Shown: positions 28,388-38,063 of the stretch, piece after piece
Layout of the letters: each line of letters opens with the position of its first letter
Position numbering within the stretch: the first letter of the stretch is position 1
Origin: Candidimonas sp. SYP-B2681
GTDB lineage: Bacteria > Pseudomonadota > Gammaproteobacteria > Burkholderiales > Burkholderiaceae_B
Reading direction: 5' to 3'
Assembly: GCF_003971065.1 (NCBI RefSeq)
Contig: NZ_RYDV01000002.1
Coordinates: forward strand, 1 to 64,000
Length of the DNA: 64,000 nt
Notes under the pieces: model-generated
Told to the model about the DNA's origin: nothing
Seen by the model: only the letters and a program-made list of their open reading frames with translations
The model's database searches: none
Position numbers and translations under genes: made by a program

Positions 28388-30206
28388 CATACTTCGTAGG
28401 TTTCTCCATCCAAAGATGCCAATAAAAGCGTTGCTCCATCGCCTCCTGCATGATCAGAAGGGAGCGGTAGCGCCCCTGTTCCTTGTTAGCGCAGGCCTCA
28501 TTTTCGGCGTGGCACTGGGCGCCATCGACCTGGCGCGCTACACCTCGGTCAAGGCGCGCCTGCAAACGTCGCTCGACAACGCCGCCCTGGCCGCTGGCCG
28601 CCTGGCGTCTCTTACAGGCCCCGATGCCGATCTTCTGGCAGAAGCGCGTGCGTACTTTCAAGCGAATTTTCCCGAAGCTTACCTGGGCAGCGAGGTCAGC
28701 GCCAACACCTTGTCGCTGACGTCCTCCAATAATGGCAGCAGCTTGACCCTGAACGTACAGGGCCGGCTTCCCTTGCTTAGCACGGGTTTCCTGAAGGTGT
28801 CGGCTTTTGGCCTGCAAACGCGCAGCGTCGTCAGCTTGGGCGGCATCACTGATCTTGAAGTGGTTTTGGCTCTGGATAAAGGGCTGCCGAAACGCCTTGG
28901 CGGGCCTTCCTTGACCGGCTCCGCAGCCGAGCTGGCTGAACTACTGCTGGTGAACGGCAGCGAGGCCGTACCGGGTGTTTATCTGGGGCTGGTGCCCTTT
29001 TCTGATACGGTGAATGTCGGCCCCGACGGAAAGCCGTGGGTGTCCCGGTGGCAGCAGGTCTGGAACGGAGACGATAAATTGACTCACAGCAATCGCCAGT
29101 ACACCGATACCGTTTGGCGAGGCTGTATTGCCGAGCCTCGGCCCTGGGAGCCACCCAGCGCTTCGGTCAGCGCCTTGACACCCCAGGCTATTTTCCAGCC
29201 CGTCTTCGTTCGCGTGACCACCCGGATCAATGAAAAGGACAATGGTCCCGAGTGGAAAGGCTTGCGGCTGAACGGTCTGAAGAGGGACGAGAAGGAAGAG
29301 GTCGCCGACGACTCCAGCTATGCGAAGTCACTTCCTCTTTTCGCCAGCGGTAACCAGGCCGGCAAGCCGTTGGATCGTCGCCTATGGGCGGAATTCGGCG
29401 GCCGCAGCAAAGGCAAGACAGATGGCGACGCGCACTTCCTGGTGCATGGCGCTTTCGAACCCGAAAATTGTCTAGGAGGCAATCGCAGCCATTTCTTGCA
29501 GAATGACTATCTGGCCCTACAGAATGCGCTGGCTAACATCGCCGCTGAAGCTCCGCGCGGCGACACCTTGTTACCGGCTGGCTTGTTATGGTCGTGGCGT
29601 ATGCTAGACCCGAACTGGCGCGGAGGCACAGGCTGGAACGCCGACGCGCTGCCCGCCGGGGACAGTCCAAGAAAAAAGGTGATTGTGCTGTTTGCAGGCG
29701 GGGACAATGCAAGCTGGGAAAAAGTGAACGTCGATCCATCTGGCAATCCGCACAATATGGAGCAGTGGGCCGAGACCAACAACAACTTCGCATTCATGTT
29801 CGACTATTACGTGAAGCAGTGTGCGAGTAGCGGTAAGGATTGCAGTACGCGATCCAAACGCGTACACCAACAAACCCCGTTCTTGCCTGTCAAAAAGAAA
29901 CAGCAGGCTGACGACTGGCAACGGCCGAGCACATCGCTGCTGATGGCCGATCCGTTTTCAGACACCATGGTAAAACCCAACGTCGCCGGCTGGCCCACCA
30001 TGGACGCATACACATCCCGCGTGTGCAATGCGATCAAGGCCCAAAATATTGATATTTACGTTGTAGACGTAAACCGCTCTGGCCATCAGGCCCTGGCAAA
30101 TTGCTCCAGTTCTACCAAGGTGTATTCCGTTGCTGAGCTGGAAGAATTGCGCAATCGGATTCAGCAGGCGCGCACGACCAGCGCGGAACTGCGGCTGGTG
30201 GAATAG
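28380..30206 (+). CDS. tadG: TadG pilus-associated protein with degenerate von Willebrand A domain
   Basis: The 608-residue product starts with a TadE-like hydrophobic segment (HDQKGAVAPLFLVSAGLIFG), followed by a region like the von Willebrand A domain of TadG. In active domains the metal site reads DxSxS. Here the corresponding segment is VLALDKGLP (Asp166), so the two serines are missing. The C-terminal part keeps a Rossmann-like strand DIYVVDVNRSG. TadG is membrane-anchored and linked to pilus assembly or adhesion. It is the last gene of the operon, and no clear terminator follows. Confidence 0.85.
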   Translation: MTDILRRFLHPKMPIKALLHRLLHDQKGAVAPLFLVSAGLIFGVALGAIDLARYTSVKARLQTSLDNAALAAGRLASLTGPDADLLAEARAYFQANFPEAYLGSEVSANTLSLTSSNNGSSLTLNVQGRLPLLSTGFLKVSAFGLQTRSVVSLGGITDLEVVLALDKGLPKRLGGPSLTGSAAELAELLLVNGSEAVPGVYLGLVPFSDTVNVGPDGKPWVSRWQQVWNGDDKLTHSNRQYTDTVWRGCIAEPRPWEPPSASVSALTPQAIFQPVFVRVTTRINEKDNGPEWKGLRLNGLKRDEKEEVADDSSYAKSLPLFASGNQAGKPLDRRLWAEFGGRSKGKTDGDAHFLVHGAFEPENCLGGNRSHFLQNDYLALQNALANIAAEAPRGDTLLPAGLLWSWRMLDPNWRGGTGWNADALPAGDSPRKKVIVLFAGGDNASWEKVNVDPSGNPHNMEQWAETNNNFAFMFDYYVKQCASSGKDCSTRSKRVHQQTPFLPVKKKQQADDWQRPSTSLLMADPFSDTMVKPNVAGWPTMDAYTSRVCNAIKAQNIDIYVVDVNRSGHQALANCSSSTKVYSVAELEELRNRIQQARTTSAELRLVE

Positions 30207-30635
30207 GGTAAGCGCCTTGCCGCGGAGTTTTCGTGACGAGATCGAAGAACGCAGGCATGGCGGCGCACGATGACAACGTTTCGGTTGACCTCGAATGGCA
30301 ACGTGGTGTGTCCGGGCGACGAGTGGCATTCCCACCACTTGGCTATAATTGCCTTGCTAAAAGTACTTGCGTTATATCGCTGATAAGGCTAATATGTATG
30401 ACTTGCCTACTGGGTTAAGTGTATATATCCACTATATTTCATTTGGCCCCCAGGCAACAAGAAGCATCAAAGCGAATTTTTAGCAAGATTTCAACCCAGG
30501 CTTTGGTGGTTTCATGTACATGTGTTTTCAAATATATGTATGTTGGGGCGGCCAAAACTGACGGGACCAAAACTGGTTGTGCAGCGCTACTAATTGTTAG
30601 TAGGGCGGAGCGGCTAAGTTGGAACAGGAAAAATC
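30207..30635 (+). other. Intergenic region and leader between tadG and rplN
   Basis: No gene is supported here. It holds a TATAAT box (30344-30349), an A+T-rich tract (about 30410-30545), a direct repeat CCAAAACTG (two copies, about 30552-30576) and a hairpin CTACTAA/TTAGTAG (30587-30603) shortly before the rplN ribosome-binding site. There is no recognisable terminator after tadG. If the TATAAT box is used, rplN has a leader of about 280 bases. Confidence 0.6.
30344..30349 (+). promoter_or_regulatory. Candidate -10 box for the spc-alpha ribosomal operon
   Basis: A perfect TATAAT lies here, but the -35 hexamer 17 bases upstream (GAGTGG) is poor. A promoter is required somewhere in this gap because the ribosomal genes resume after 22 kb of unrelated genes. 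Confidence 0.4.
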
Positions 30636-31004
30636 ATGATCCAAATGCAGACCACGCTGGACGTGGCCGATAACACTGGTGCACGCAGAATCATGTGCAT
30701 TAAGGTGTTAGGCGGCTCAAAGCGCCGTTATGCCGCTATCGGTGACATTATTAAAGTTAGTGTCAAAGATGCGGCCCCACGCGGGCGCGTCAAAAAAGGC
30801 GAGATTTACAACGCTGTAGTGGTTCGTACCGCTAAGGGCGTTCGTCGTAAAGACGGCTCGCTGATCAAGTTCGGTGGCAACGCTGCCGTGTTGCTCAACG
30901 CTAAACTGGAACCTATCGGTACCCGTATCTTCGGACCTGTCACGCGCGAATTGCGTACAGAAAAGTTCATGAAGATCGTGTCGTTGGCTCCAGAAGTGCT
31001 GTAA
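30636..31004 (+). CDS. rplN: 50S ribosomal protein L14
   Basis: The 122-residue product is L14, at the subunit interface. It starts [20 protein letters not shown] and contains [10 protein letters not shown], both diagnostic. AGGAA precedes the ATG. It is the first gene of the second ribosomal block. Confidence 0.98.
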   Translation: MIQMQTTLDVADNTGARRIMCIKVLGGSKRRYAAIGDIIKVSVKDAAPRGRVKKGEIYNAVVVRTAKGVRRKDGSLIKFGGNAAVLLNAKLEPIGTRIFGPVTRELRTEKFMKIVSLAPEVL

Positions 31005-31014
31005 GGAGCAAACC

Positions 31015-31335
31015 ATGGAAAAAATCCGTAAAGGCGACGAAGTCATTGTGTTGACTGGTCGCGACAAAAAACGTCGTGGCACCGTGCTTCAACGTGTTGA
31101 CGCCGACCATGTATTGGTCGAAGGCATTAATGTCGTCAAAAAACACGTGAAGGCCAATCCTATGGCCGGTACGCAAGGTGGCATTATCGACAAGACCATG
31201 CCCATCCACATTTCGAATGTGGCACTTTTCAATCCCGAAACCGGCAAGGCCGATCGCGTAGGGATTCAGGAAGTCGATGGCAGCAAGGTCCGTGTATTCC
31301 GTTCCAGCGGCGCAGTCGTTGGCGCCAAGGCTTAA
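31015..31335 (+). CDS. rplX: 50S ribosomal protein L24
   Basis: The 106-residue product is L24, an assembly initiator of the 50S subunit. The KOW motif is seen in [26 protein letters not shown] lies before the ATG, ten bases after rplN. Confidence 0.97.
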   Translation: MEKIRKGDEVIVLTGRDKKRRGTVLQRVDADHVLVEGINVVKKHVKANPMAGTQGGIIDKTMPIHISNVALFNPETGKADRVGIQEVDGSKVRVFRSSGAVVGAKA

Positions 31336-31347
31336 GGGGCGAAGAAC

Positions 31348-31887
31348 ATGGCTCGTTTACAAGAGTTTTACCGCAGCAAGGTCGCGGCCGACCTGCAAGC
31401 CAAATTTGGCTACAAGAGCATAATGGAAGTCCCACGCATCACGAAGATCACCTTGAACATGGGTGTGTCCGAAGCTGTGTCCGACAAGAAGGTCATTGAG
31501 CACGCTGTCTCTGACCTGACCAAGATCTCAGGCCAGAAACCGGTTGTCACCAAGACTAAAAAGGCTATCGCGGGCTTCAAGATCCGTGAAGATTACCCTA
31601 TTGGTTGCATGGTCACATTGCGTGGCCGCCGTATGTACGAATTCCTGGACCGCCTGGTCGCCGTGGCTCTGCCGCGCGTTCGCGACTTCCGTGGTATCTC
31701 GGGTCGTGCGTTCGATGGACGTGGCAACTACAACATCGGGGTAAAAGAGCAGCTGATTTTCCCTGAAATCGAATACGACAAGATCGACGCCGTACGTGGG
31801 ATGAACATCAGCATCACTACTACAGCCAAGACCGACGACGAAGCCAAGGCATTGCTTAACGCCTTCAGCTTCCCGTTTCGCAATTAA
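31348..31887 (+). CDS. rplE: 50S ribosomal protein L5
   Basis: The 179-residue product is L5, which binds 5S rRNA and contacts P-site tRNA. It contains [16 protein letters not shown] and [17 protein letters not shown], typical of the family. It is 12 bases after rplX, with an AAGGGGCGAAG site. Confidence 0.98.
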   Translation: MARLQEFYRSKVAADLQAKFGYKSIMEVPRITKITLNMGVSEAVSDKKVIEHAVSDLTKISGQKPVVTKTKKAIAGFKIREDYPIGCMVTLRGRRMYEFLDRLVAVALPRVRDFRGISGRAFDGRGNYNIGVKEQLIFPEIEYDKIDAVRGMNISITTTAKTDDEAKALLNAFSFPFRN

Positions 31888-31898
31888 GGGGCGATGAC

Positions 31899-32204
31899 GT
31901 GGCAAAACTTTCACTCATCAATCGCGATATCAAACGCGCCAAGCTGGCAGAAAAATTTGCACCTAAACGTGCTGCACTGAAAGCGATCATCGACGATCAG
32001 TCCAAGACTGACGAAGAACGCTATCAAGCCCGTTTGCAACTGCAACAACTGCCGCGCAATTCGAACCCAACTCGCCAGCGCAATCGTTGCGTTGTCACGG
32101 GTCGTTCGCGTGGCGTTTACAGCAAGTTCGGTTTAACTCGTCACAAGCTGCGCGAAATGTCGCTGCGTGGCGAAGTGCCGGGCATGACCAAAGCCAGCTG
32201 GTAG
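31899..32204 (+). CDS. rpsN: 30S ribosomal protein S14 (zinc-free type)
   Basis: The 101-residue product is the long S14 form without the zinc-binding CxxC motifs: it has a single Cys in [19 protein letters not shown]. The start is GTG at 31899, preceded by AAGGGG. No earlier ATG gives the usual N-terminus [10 protein letters not shown]. Confidence 0.96.
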   Translation: MAKLSLINRDIKRAKLAEKFAPKRAALKAIIDDQSKTDEERYQARLQLQQLPRNSNPTRQRNRCVVTGRSRGVYSKFGLTRHKLREMSLRGEVPGMTKASW

Positions 32205-32215
32205 GAGAAATACAC

Positions 32216-32611
32216 ATGAGCATGAGCGATCCCATCGCCGACATGTTGACCCGTGTGCGTAACGCACAACAAGTCAATAAAACGTCGGTTAGCATGCCCT
32301 CCTCGAAGCTGAAGGTAGCTATTGCTGCCGTGCTGAAAGATGAAGGCTACATCGACAGTTTCAAAATTTCCGACGACAAGGCCAAGCCTGTCCTGGAAAT
32401 CACACTTAAGTATTACGCTGGCCGTCCGGTCATCGAGCGTATTGACCGAGTGTCCCGTCCTGGGCTGCGTATTTACAAAAGCAGCAAGACCATTCCTCAA
32501 GTTATGAATGGTCTGGGTGTGGCAATTGTGTCGACGCCGCGCGGTGTCATGACCGATCGCAAAGCTCGCGCCAATGGCGTAGGCGGCGAAGTACTTTGCT
32601 ACGTGGCATAA
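32216..32611 (+). CDS. rpsH: 30S ribosomal protein S8
   Basis: The 131-residue product is S8, the primary binder of 16S helix 21; in E. coli it is the translational repressor of the spc operon. The open frame reaches back to 32087, inside rpsN, but ATG 32216 is preceded by AGGAG and gives the standard [18 protein letters not shown]. Confidence 0.96.
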   Translation: MSMSDPIADMLTRVRNAQQVNKTSVSMPSSKLKVAIAAVLKDEGYIDSFKISDDKAKPVLEITLKYYAGRPVIERIDRVSRPGLRIYKSSKTIPQVMNGLGVAIVSTPRGVMTDRKARANGVGGEVLCYVA

Positions 32612-32621
32612 GGAGAATCAC

Positions 32622-33155
32622 ATGTCACGCATTGCAAAATACCCGGTCCCAGTACCCCAAGGCGTAGAAGCCACTATCAGCGCCGGCCAGATTGTTGTCA
32701 AAGGTCCTCTGGGATCCCTGACACAAGCCTTGAACGACAATGTAGTTATTGCTCAAGAAAATGGCCAGTTGACCTTCGCTGTTGCGAACGATTCCCGCGA
32801 GGCTAACGCCATGTCGGGCACGATGCGCGCATTGGTTGCCAATATGGTTACTGGTGTCAGCACAGGCTTCCAGCGTAAACTCAACCTGGTAGGCGTGGGT
32901 TTCCGTGCCCAGATCCAGGGTGACGCGCTTAAGTTACAACTTGGTTACTCCCACGACATCCTGCACAGCATGCCCGAAGGTATCAAAGTCGAGTGCCCAA
33001 CTCAGACCGAGATCATCATCAAGGGTGCTAATAAGCAAGTGGTTGGTCAGGTGGCAGCGGAAATCCGCGCTTATCGTGAACCCGAACCCTACAAGGGCAA
33101 GGGCGTGCGTTACGCTGATGAACGCGTCATCATCAAAGAAACCAAGAAGAAATAA
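32622..33155 (+). CDS. rplF: 50S ribosomal protein L6
   Basis: The 177-residue product is L6, near the sarcin-ricin loop. It shows the C-terminal [15 protein letters not shown] and the internal repeat pattern of the family. AAGGAG lies before the ATG. A 21-base spacer with AAGGACG leads to rplR. Confidence 0.97.
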   Translation: MSRIAKYPVPVPQGVEATISAGQIVVKGPLGSLTQALNDNVVIAQENGQLTFAVANDSREANAMSGTMRALVANMVTGVSTGFQRKLNLVGVGFRAQIQGDALKLQLGYSHDILHSMPEGIKVECPTQTEIIIKGANKQVVGQVAAEIRAYREPEPYKGKGVRYADERVIIKETKKK

Positions 33156-33176
33156 GCGCGCAGGCAAGGACGAATT

Positions 33177-33542
33177 ATGGACAAGAGAATCTCCCGTTTG
33201 CGTCGTGCAGTGGCGACCCGTCGGAAAATCAGCGAGCTACGAGTACATCGTCTCTCGATTTTCCGCTCGAACCTGCACATTTACGCAAACATCATATCGC
33301 CGGAAGGCGATCGTGTACTCGTCAGCGCTTCGACGCTCGAGCCGGAAGTGCGCAAAGAGCTGGCCAGCCAAAGTGCCAACGGTGGCAATATTGCCGCTGC
33401 TGGCCTGGTCGGTAAGCGTGTAGCCGAAAAAGCAAAAGCCGCTGGTATAGAGCTGGTTGCCTTTGATCGTTCGGGCTTTCGTTATCATGGCCGCGTGAAA
33501 GCGTTGGCCGACGCCGCGCGTGAAGCCGGCTTGAAATTCTAA
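33177..33542 (+). CDS. rplR: 50S ribosomal protein L18
   Basis: The 121-residue product is L18, which binds 5S rRNA together with L5. It contains [16 protein letters not shown] and ends [16 protein letters not shown], as expected. It is followed after 15 bases by rpsE. Confidence 0.97.
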   Translation: MDKRISRLRRAVATRRKISELRVHRLSIFRSNLHIYANIISPEGDRVLVSASTLEPEVRKELASQSANGGNIAAAGLVGKRVAEKAKAAGIELVAFDRSGFRYHGRVKALADAAREAGLKF

Positions 33543-33557
33543 GCAAGGAATTATCAA

Positions 33558-34079
33558 ATGGCTAAAGCACAAGGCAAGCACGCCGCCGAGAAAGAGAGCG
33601 AAGACGGCTTGCGCGAAAAAATGATCGCGGTCAATCGCGTCAGCAAAGTGGTCAAGGGTGGTCGTACCATGAGCTTTGCTGCGTTGACCGTGGTAGGTGA
33701 TGGCGATGGCCGCATCGGAATGGGCAAAGGTAAAGCCCGCGAAGTGCCCGTCGCTGTTCAAAAAGCAATGGAACAGGCACGCCGCGGTTTGCTCAAGGTC
33801 GCCCTTAAAAACGGCACCTTGTACCACACTGTCGTCGGCAAGCATGGCGCCTCCACCGTTCTCATTTCGCCAGCAGCTGAAGGTACGGGCGTTATCGCCG
33901 GCGGCCCGATGCGCGCTATTTTCGAAGTGATGGGCGTGCGTAACGTCGTTGCAAAAAGCCTCGGCTCCAGCAACCCGTACAACATGGTCCGCGCAACGCT
34001 TAATGGCTTGCGTGCCTGCTCGACTCCTTCCGAAGTTGCTGCCAAGCGCGGCAAGTCGGTCGAAGATATTCTGGGGTAA
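33558..34079 (+). CDS. rpsE: 30S ribosomal protein S5
   Basis: The 173-residue product is S5, involved in decoding accuracy and mRNA unwinding. The double-stranded-RNA-binding-like N-terminal domain with [16 protein letters not shown] and the later [19 protein letters not shown] are clear. It lies three bases before rpmD. Confidence 0.97.
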   Translation: MAKAQGKHAAEKESEDGLREKMIAVNRVSKVVKGGRTMSFAALTVVGDGDGRIGMGKGKAREVPVAVQKAMEQARRGLLKVALKNGTLYHTVVGKHGASTVLISPAAEGTGVIAGGPMRAIFEVMGVRNVVAKSLGSSNPYNMVRATLNGLRACSTPSEVAAKRGKSVEDILG

Positions 34080-34082
34080 GTC

Positions 34083-34268
34083 ATGGCACAGAAGCAAATT
34101 AAAGTCACTCTCGTACGCTCTGTTATTGGCACCAATAAGTCTCACCGCGCAACCGTGCGTGGTCTGGGGCTTGGTCGCACCAATAGCAGCCGCGTATTGG
34201 TCGATACGCCCGAGGTGCGTGGGATGATCCGTACAGTGGATTACCTCGTTACCGTCTCGGAAGTCTGA
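34083..34268 (+). CDS. rpmD: 50S ribosomal protein L30
   Basis: The 61-residue product is L30, a small protein of the 50S subunit. It reads [20 protein letters not shown] and then [10 protein letters not shown]. It is tightly placed between rpsE and rplO. Confidence 0.96.
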   Translation: MAQKQIKVTLVRSVIGTNKSHRATVRGLGLGRTNSSRVLVDTPEVRGMIRTVDYLVTVSEV

Positions 34269-34279
34269 AAGGAATCGGG

Positions 34280-34720
34280 ATGTCAGAAACACAACTTAAT
34301 ACGCTGAAACCGGCTGAAGGCAGCAAGCATGCCAGACGCCGTGTCGGTCGCGGTATTGGCTCGGGCCTGGGTAAAACTTGCGGTCGCGGTCACAAGGGTC
34401 AAAAATCGCGTACCGGCGGTTTCCATAAAGTCGGCTTTGAAGGCGGTCAAATGCCTTTGCAACGTCGTCTGCCGAAACGTGGCTTTACTGCCATGAATCA
34501 GCACCTGTCCGCCGAAGTCCGCCTGTCCGACCTCGAAGCCCTGCCCGTCGACGAAATCGATGTGCAAGTGCTCAAGCAAGCTGGTGTCGTTGGCCAGGCT
34601 GTGCGCTACGCCAAGGTTATCAAATCGGGCGAGCTGTCGCGCAAGGTCATCCTTAAAGGGATCACTGCAACGGCTGGCGCTCGAGCCGCAATCGAAGCTG
34701 CTGGCGGCTCGCTGGCTTAA
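34280..34720 (+). CDS. rplO: 50S ribosomal protein L15
   Basis: The 146-residue product is L15, a late assembly protein. The Gly/Arg-rich extension ([20 protein letters not shown]) is diagnostic. AAAGGAA precedes the ATG. secY follows nine bases later. Confidence 0.97.
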   Translation: MSETQLNTLKPAEGSKHARRRVGRGIGSGLGKTCGRGHKGQKSRTGGFHKVGFEGGQMPLQRRLPKRGFTAMNQHLSAEVRLSDLEALPVDEIDVQVLKQAGVVGQAVRYAKVIKSGELSRKVILKGITATAGARAAIEAAGGSLA

Positions 34721-34729
34721 GGGGTAACG

Positions 34730-36055
34730 GTGGCTAAAGCTCAGGCACAGAGTAAATCGGGTTCGCGGTACGGCGATTTAAAACGTCGCATCGTGTTCTT
34801 GGTACTCGCCCTGGTGGTCTATCGGTTGGGAACGCACATCCCGGTGCCCGGAATCAATCCGGATGCGCTGGCCGATCTGTTTCAACAAAACCAGGGCGGT
34901 ATCCTGGGCTTGTTCAACATGTTTTCGGGCGGCGCACTTTCGCGGTTTTCCGTGTTTGCACTGGGGATCATGCCCTACATCTCCGCGTCTATCATCATGC
35001 AACTGATGGCAGTCGTGGTGCCTACTCTTGAAGCGATCAAGAAAGAAGGCGAATCGGGCCGACGCAAGATCACCCAGTACACGCGCTACGGCACGGTGTT
35101 TCTGGCCCTGATCCAGGCTGTCGGTATCTCGGTCGCGCTTGAATCGCAGCCAGGGCTGGTCATCGACGTAGGCATGATGTTCCGTTTCACAACGGTAGTC
35201 ACGCTGGTTACCGGCACGATGTTCGTTATGTGGTTAGGCGAGCAAATTACCGAGCGCGGTATGGGCAATGGTATTTCGATACTGATTTTTGCCGGTATTG
35301 TCGCGGGCTTGCCTAGTGCACTGGCAGGAATGCTGGATCTGGTGCGTACCGACGCTATGTCGATACTGTCGGCTCTGTTCATTCTGGTACTGGTTGTCGC
35401 TGTTACGTACTTTGTAGTGTTCGTCGAACGCGGCCAGCGCCGCATTACGGTGAATTACGCAAAACGCCAGGTTGGCAACAAGATCTACGGTGGTCAAAGC
35501 TCGCATTTGCCACTGAAGCTGAACATGTCAGGGGTAATTCCCCCGATCTTCGCTTCGTCGATCATTCTGTTGCCCGCTACAGTAACCAGCTGGTTCTCCA
35601 GTAATCCGAACATGCGTTGGTTGGGCGATCTGGCGGCAGCATTGGCGCCGCATCAGCCGCTCTACGTTACGTTGTTTTCGGCCTTGATCATTTTCTTCTG
35701 CTTCTTTTACACGGCATTGGTATTTAATAGTCGCGAGACCGCAGATAATTTGAAGAAAAGTGGTGCTTTCGTTCCAGGTATTCGCCCAGGTGAACAAACG
35801 TCACGCTATATCGACAAGATATTGATGCGTTTGACTCTGGCCGGTGCAATTTACATCACCCTGGTGTGTTTGTTGCCCGAATTTATGCAAATGCGTTGGA
35901 ACGTACCATTCTATTTTGGTGGCACTTCTCTGTTAATTATTGTGGTGGTGACGATGGATTTCATGGCACAGGCTCAGGCCTACATGATGTCTCACCAGTA
36001 CGACTCGCTGCTCAAGAAGGCCAACTTCAAGGGTGCGGGACTGCCAATGCGGTAA
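34730..36055 (+). CDS. secY: Preprotein translocase subunit SecY
   Basis: The 441-residue product is the channel protein of the Sec translocon, with ten predicted membrane helices and cytoplasmic loops containing [17 protein letters not shown]. The plug region near [20 protein letters not shown] is intact. The start is GTG at 34730, preceded by AAGGGG. It is in the usual place between rplO and infA. Confidence 0.97.
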   Translation: MAKAQAQSKSGSRYGDLKRRIVFLVLALVVYRLGTHIPVPGINPDALADLFQQNQGGILGLFNMFSGGALSRFSVFALGIMPYISASIIMQLMAVVVPTLEAIKKEGESGRRKITQYTRYGTVFLALIQAVGISVALESQPGLVIDVGMMFRFTTVVTLVTGTMFVMWLGEQITERGMGNGISILIFAGIVAGLPSALAGMLDLVRTDAMSILSALFILVLVVAVTYFVVFVERGQRRITVNYAKRQVGNKIYGGQSSHLPLKLNMSGVIPPIFASSIILLPATVTSWFSSNPNMRWLGDLAAALAPHQPLYVTLFSALIIFFCFFYTALVFNSRETADNLKKSGAFVPGIRPGEQTSRYIDKILMRLTLAGAIYITLVCLLPEFMQMRWNVPFYFGGTSLLIIVVVTMDFMAQAQAYMMSHQYDSLLKKANFKGAGLPMR

Positions 36056-36063
36056 AAAAAGAA

Positions 36064-36282
36064 ATGGCAAAAGACGACGTCATTCAAATGCAAGGTGAGG
36101 TTCTCGAGAACCTTCCCAACGCAACTTTTCGCGTCAAGCTCGAAAATGGCCACGTAGTTTTGGGCCACATCTCAGGCAAGATGCGTATGCATTACATCCG
36201 GATTCTGCCGGGTGACAAGGTCACAGTGGAGCTCACGCCCTATGATCTGTCGCGTGCCAGAATTGTCTTCCGCTCTAAATAA
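36064..36282 (+). CDS. infA: Translation initiation factor IF-1
   Basis: The 72-residue OB-fold protein occupies the A site during initiation. It begins [20 protein letters not shown] and ends [11 protein letters not shown]. The frame is open far upstream inside secY, but ATG 36064, eight bases after the secY stop, gives the standard N-terminus. There is no clear Shine-Dalgarno sequence, only an A-rich stretch, so translation may depend on coupling with secY. Confidence 0.95.
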   Translation: MAKDDVIQMQGEVLENLPNATFRVKLENGHVVLGHISGKMRMHYIRILPGDKVTVELTPYDLSRARIVFRSK

Positions 36283-36313
36283 GCGGCCGGTTACAGGAAA
36301 CTAGGAGTCAACC

Positions 36314-36427
36314 ATGAAAGTAATGGCATCGGTAAAGCGGATCTGCCGCAACTGCAAGATCATTAAACGTCACGGCGTGGTGCGCGTAATTTGCACCGAA
36401 CCACGTCATAAGCAGCGTCAAGGCTAA
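36314..36427 (+). CDS. rpmJ: 50S ribosomal protein L36
   Basis: The 37-residue product reads [20 protein letters not shown] and continues to the stop at 36425-36427. It has the zinc ribbon C-x2-C-x12-C-x4-H (Cys11, Cys14, Cys27, His32), so it is the zinc-binding form. AGGAG lies eight bases before the ATG. It sits between infA and rpsM as in other Proteobacteria. Confidence 0.95.
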   Translation: MKVMASVKRICRNCKIIKRHGVVRVICTEPRHKQRQG

Positions 36428-36462
36428 TGGCCAACACGCAACGGAATTAACAAGGAACAGTC

Positions 36463-36828
36463 ATGGCCCGTATTGCTGGCATCAACATTCCGCCGCATCA
36501 ACACGCCGAAATCGGACTCACCGCGATTTTTGGTATTGGTCGTACACGTGCTCGCAAAATTTGCGAAGCATCGGGTATCGAGCTCTCCAAGAAAGTGAAA
36601 GATCTGACTGACGCTGAACTTGAACGTATCCGCGAACACGTCGGCGTGTTCACGGTCGAAGGTGATTTGCGTCGCGAAGTACAATTGTCGATCAAACGTC
36701 TGATCGATCTGGGAACTTATCGGGGCATGCGCCACAAGCGTGGTCTGCCTGTGCGTGGTCAGCGTACCCGTACCAACGCTCGCACCCGTAAAGGGCCGCG
36801 TCGCGCTGCTGCTTCCCTGAAGAAATAA
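36463..36828 (+). CDS. rpsM: 30S ribosomal protein S13
   Basis: The 121-residue product is S13, in the 30S head, forming inter-subunit bridges with L5. It begins [20 protein letters not shown] and has [20 protein letters not shown] near its C-terminus. AAGGAA precedes the ATG. It starts the alpha-operon part of the cluster. Confidence 0.97.
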   Translation: MARIAGINIPPHQHAEIGLTAIFGIGRTRARKICEASGIELSKKVKDLTDAELERIREHVGVFTVEGDLRREVQLSIKRLIDLGTYRGMRHKRGLPVRGQRTRTNARTRKGPRRAAASLKK

Positions 36829-36842
36829 TCGAGGAATAGAAG

Positions 36843-37244
36843 ATGGCGAAAGCTTCCAACAGCGGCGCATCGCGCGTACGCAAGAAAATCAAGAAGAGCG
36901 TATCGGACGGCATCGCGCACGTCCATGCGTCCTTCAACAACACGATCATCACCATTACCGACCGTCAAGGCAATGCCTTGTCCTGGGCGACATCCGGTGG
37001 TGCGGGCTTTAAAGGCTCGCGCAAATCCACACCGTTCGCTGCGCAGGTTGCAGCCGAATCGGCTGGGCGCGTCGCGTTGGAATATGGTATCAAAACACTT
37101 GAAGTTCGCATCAAGGGCCCCGGTCCTGGCCGTGAATCATCGGTGCGTGCTCTGAATGCCCTGGGAATTAAAATTTCCAGCATTTCAGACATCACGCCGG
37201 TGCCTCATAACGGCTGCCGTCCGCCCAAGCGTCGTCGCATCTAA
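36843..37244 (+). CDS. rpsK: 30S ribosomal protein S11
   Basis: The 133-residue product is S11, on the 30S platform near the Shine-Dalgarno helix. It contains [19 protein letters not shown] and ends [13 protein letters not shown]. It follows rpsM after 14 bases. Confidence 0.98.
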   Translation: MAKASNSGASRVRKKIKKSVSDGIAHVHASFNNTIITITDRQGNALSWATSGGAGFKGSRKSTPFAAQVAAESAGRVALEYGIKTLEVRIKGPGPGRESSVRALNALGIKISSISDITPVPHNGCRPPKRRRI

Positions 37245-37255
37245 GGGGAAGCATC

Positions 37256-37879
37256 TTGGCACGTTATATTGGACCTAAATGCAAACTCTCGCGTCGCGAG
37301 GGTACTGATCTATTTTTAAAGAGCTCGCGCCGCTCGCTCGACTCGAAATGCAAAATCGAGTCCAAGCCTGGTCAGCATGGCCGTACTTCGGGCGCTCGTA
37401 CGTCCGACTACGGTTTGCAGTTGCGCGAAAAGCAAAAGCTCAAACGCATGTACGGTGTTCTGGAAAAGCAGTTCCGCAAGTATTTTTTTGAAGCTGAGCG
37501 TCGTCGTGGCAACACTGGCGAGACCCTGATTCAATTGCTGGAATCGCGTCTGGACAACGTCGTATATCGTATGGGCTTTGGCTCTACGCGTGCTGAAGCA
37601 CGTCAGTTGGTTAACCATCGTTCTATCGAACTCAACGGTCACACTGCCGACATCGCTTCGATGTTGGTCAAGGCCGGCGACGTTATCTCGATTCGTGAAA
37701 AGGCGAAAGCCCAACTGCGTATTCGTGAGTCGCTCGATCTTGCTACAGGTCAAGGCCTGCCGCAATGGGTTGACGTCGACACCAACAAGCTGACTGGTAC
37801 CTTTAAACAGGTTCCGGATCGCGCTGATGTTGCACGCGACGTGAACGAATCAATGGTTGTCGAGTTGTACTCGCGCTAA
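37256..37879 (+). CDS. rpsD: 30S ribosomal protein S4
   Basis: The 207-residue product is S4, a primary 16S-binding protein and, in E. coli, repressor of the alpha operon. It starts at TTG 37256 with AAGGGGAAG upstream and reads [20 protein letters not shown]. The S4 RNA-binding domain ([20 protein letters not shown], about 98-117) is complete. The rare TTG start may moderate expression. Confidence 0.96.
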   Translation: MARYIGPKCKLSRREGTDLFLKSSRRSLDSKCKIESKPGQHGRTSGARTSDYGLQLREKQKLKRMYGVLEKQFRKYFFEAERRRGNTGETLIQLLESRLDNVVYRMGFGSTRAEARQLVNHRSIELNGHTADIASMLVKAGDVISIREKAKAQLRIRESLDLATGQGLPQWVDVDTNKLTGTFKQVPDRADVARDVNESMVVELYSR

Positions 37880-37913
37880 TTGACGCAAGCAGCAAAGCGG
37901 TAAGATTGCATCG

Positions 37914-37944
37914 GCCCACTTATCCAGTTTACTGGTTAGTGGGC
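37914..37944 (+). other. Hairpin between rpsD and rpoA
   Basis: GCCCACTTATCCAGT and ACTGGTTAGTGGGC pair over 14 positions with one bulge, then only CTTTG follows. There is no proper T run, so it is more likely an RNA-processing, stability or attenuation element than a terminator. It sits in the 184-base rpsD-rpoA spacer. Confidence 0.6.
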
Positions 37945-38063
37945 TTTGCGATGTCGGTCGCATCCGGTCCGGGTGCGACCTGACATCCTATGTGCCGGAA
38001 TTTTCCGGCCACTCCATCAGCCTTATCGGTGTAACGAGCCGAGGGTATTGAAAAGGAACTCTC

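Noticed and set aside
8553-30635. The 22-kb block as a genomic island
   Set aside because: No integrase, transposase, tRNA target or flanking direct repeats are visible, and the protein families are ordinary for this bacterial group.
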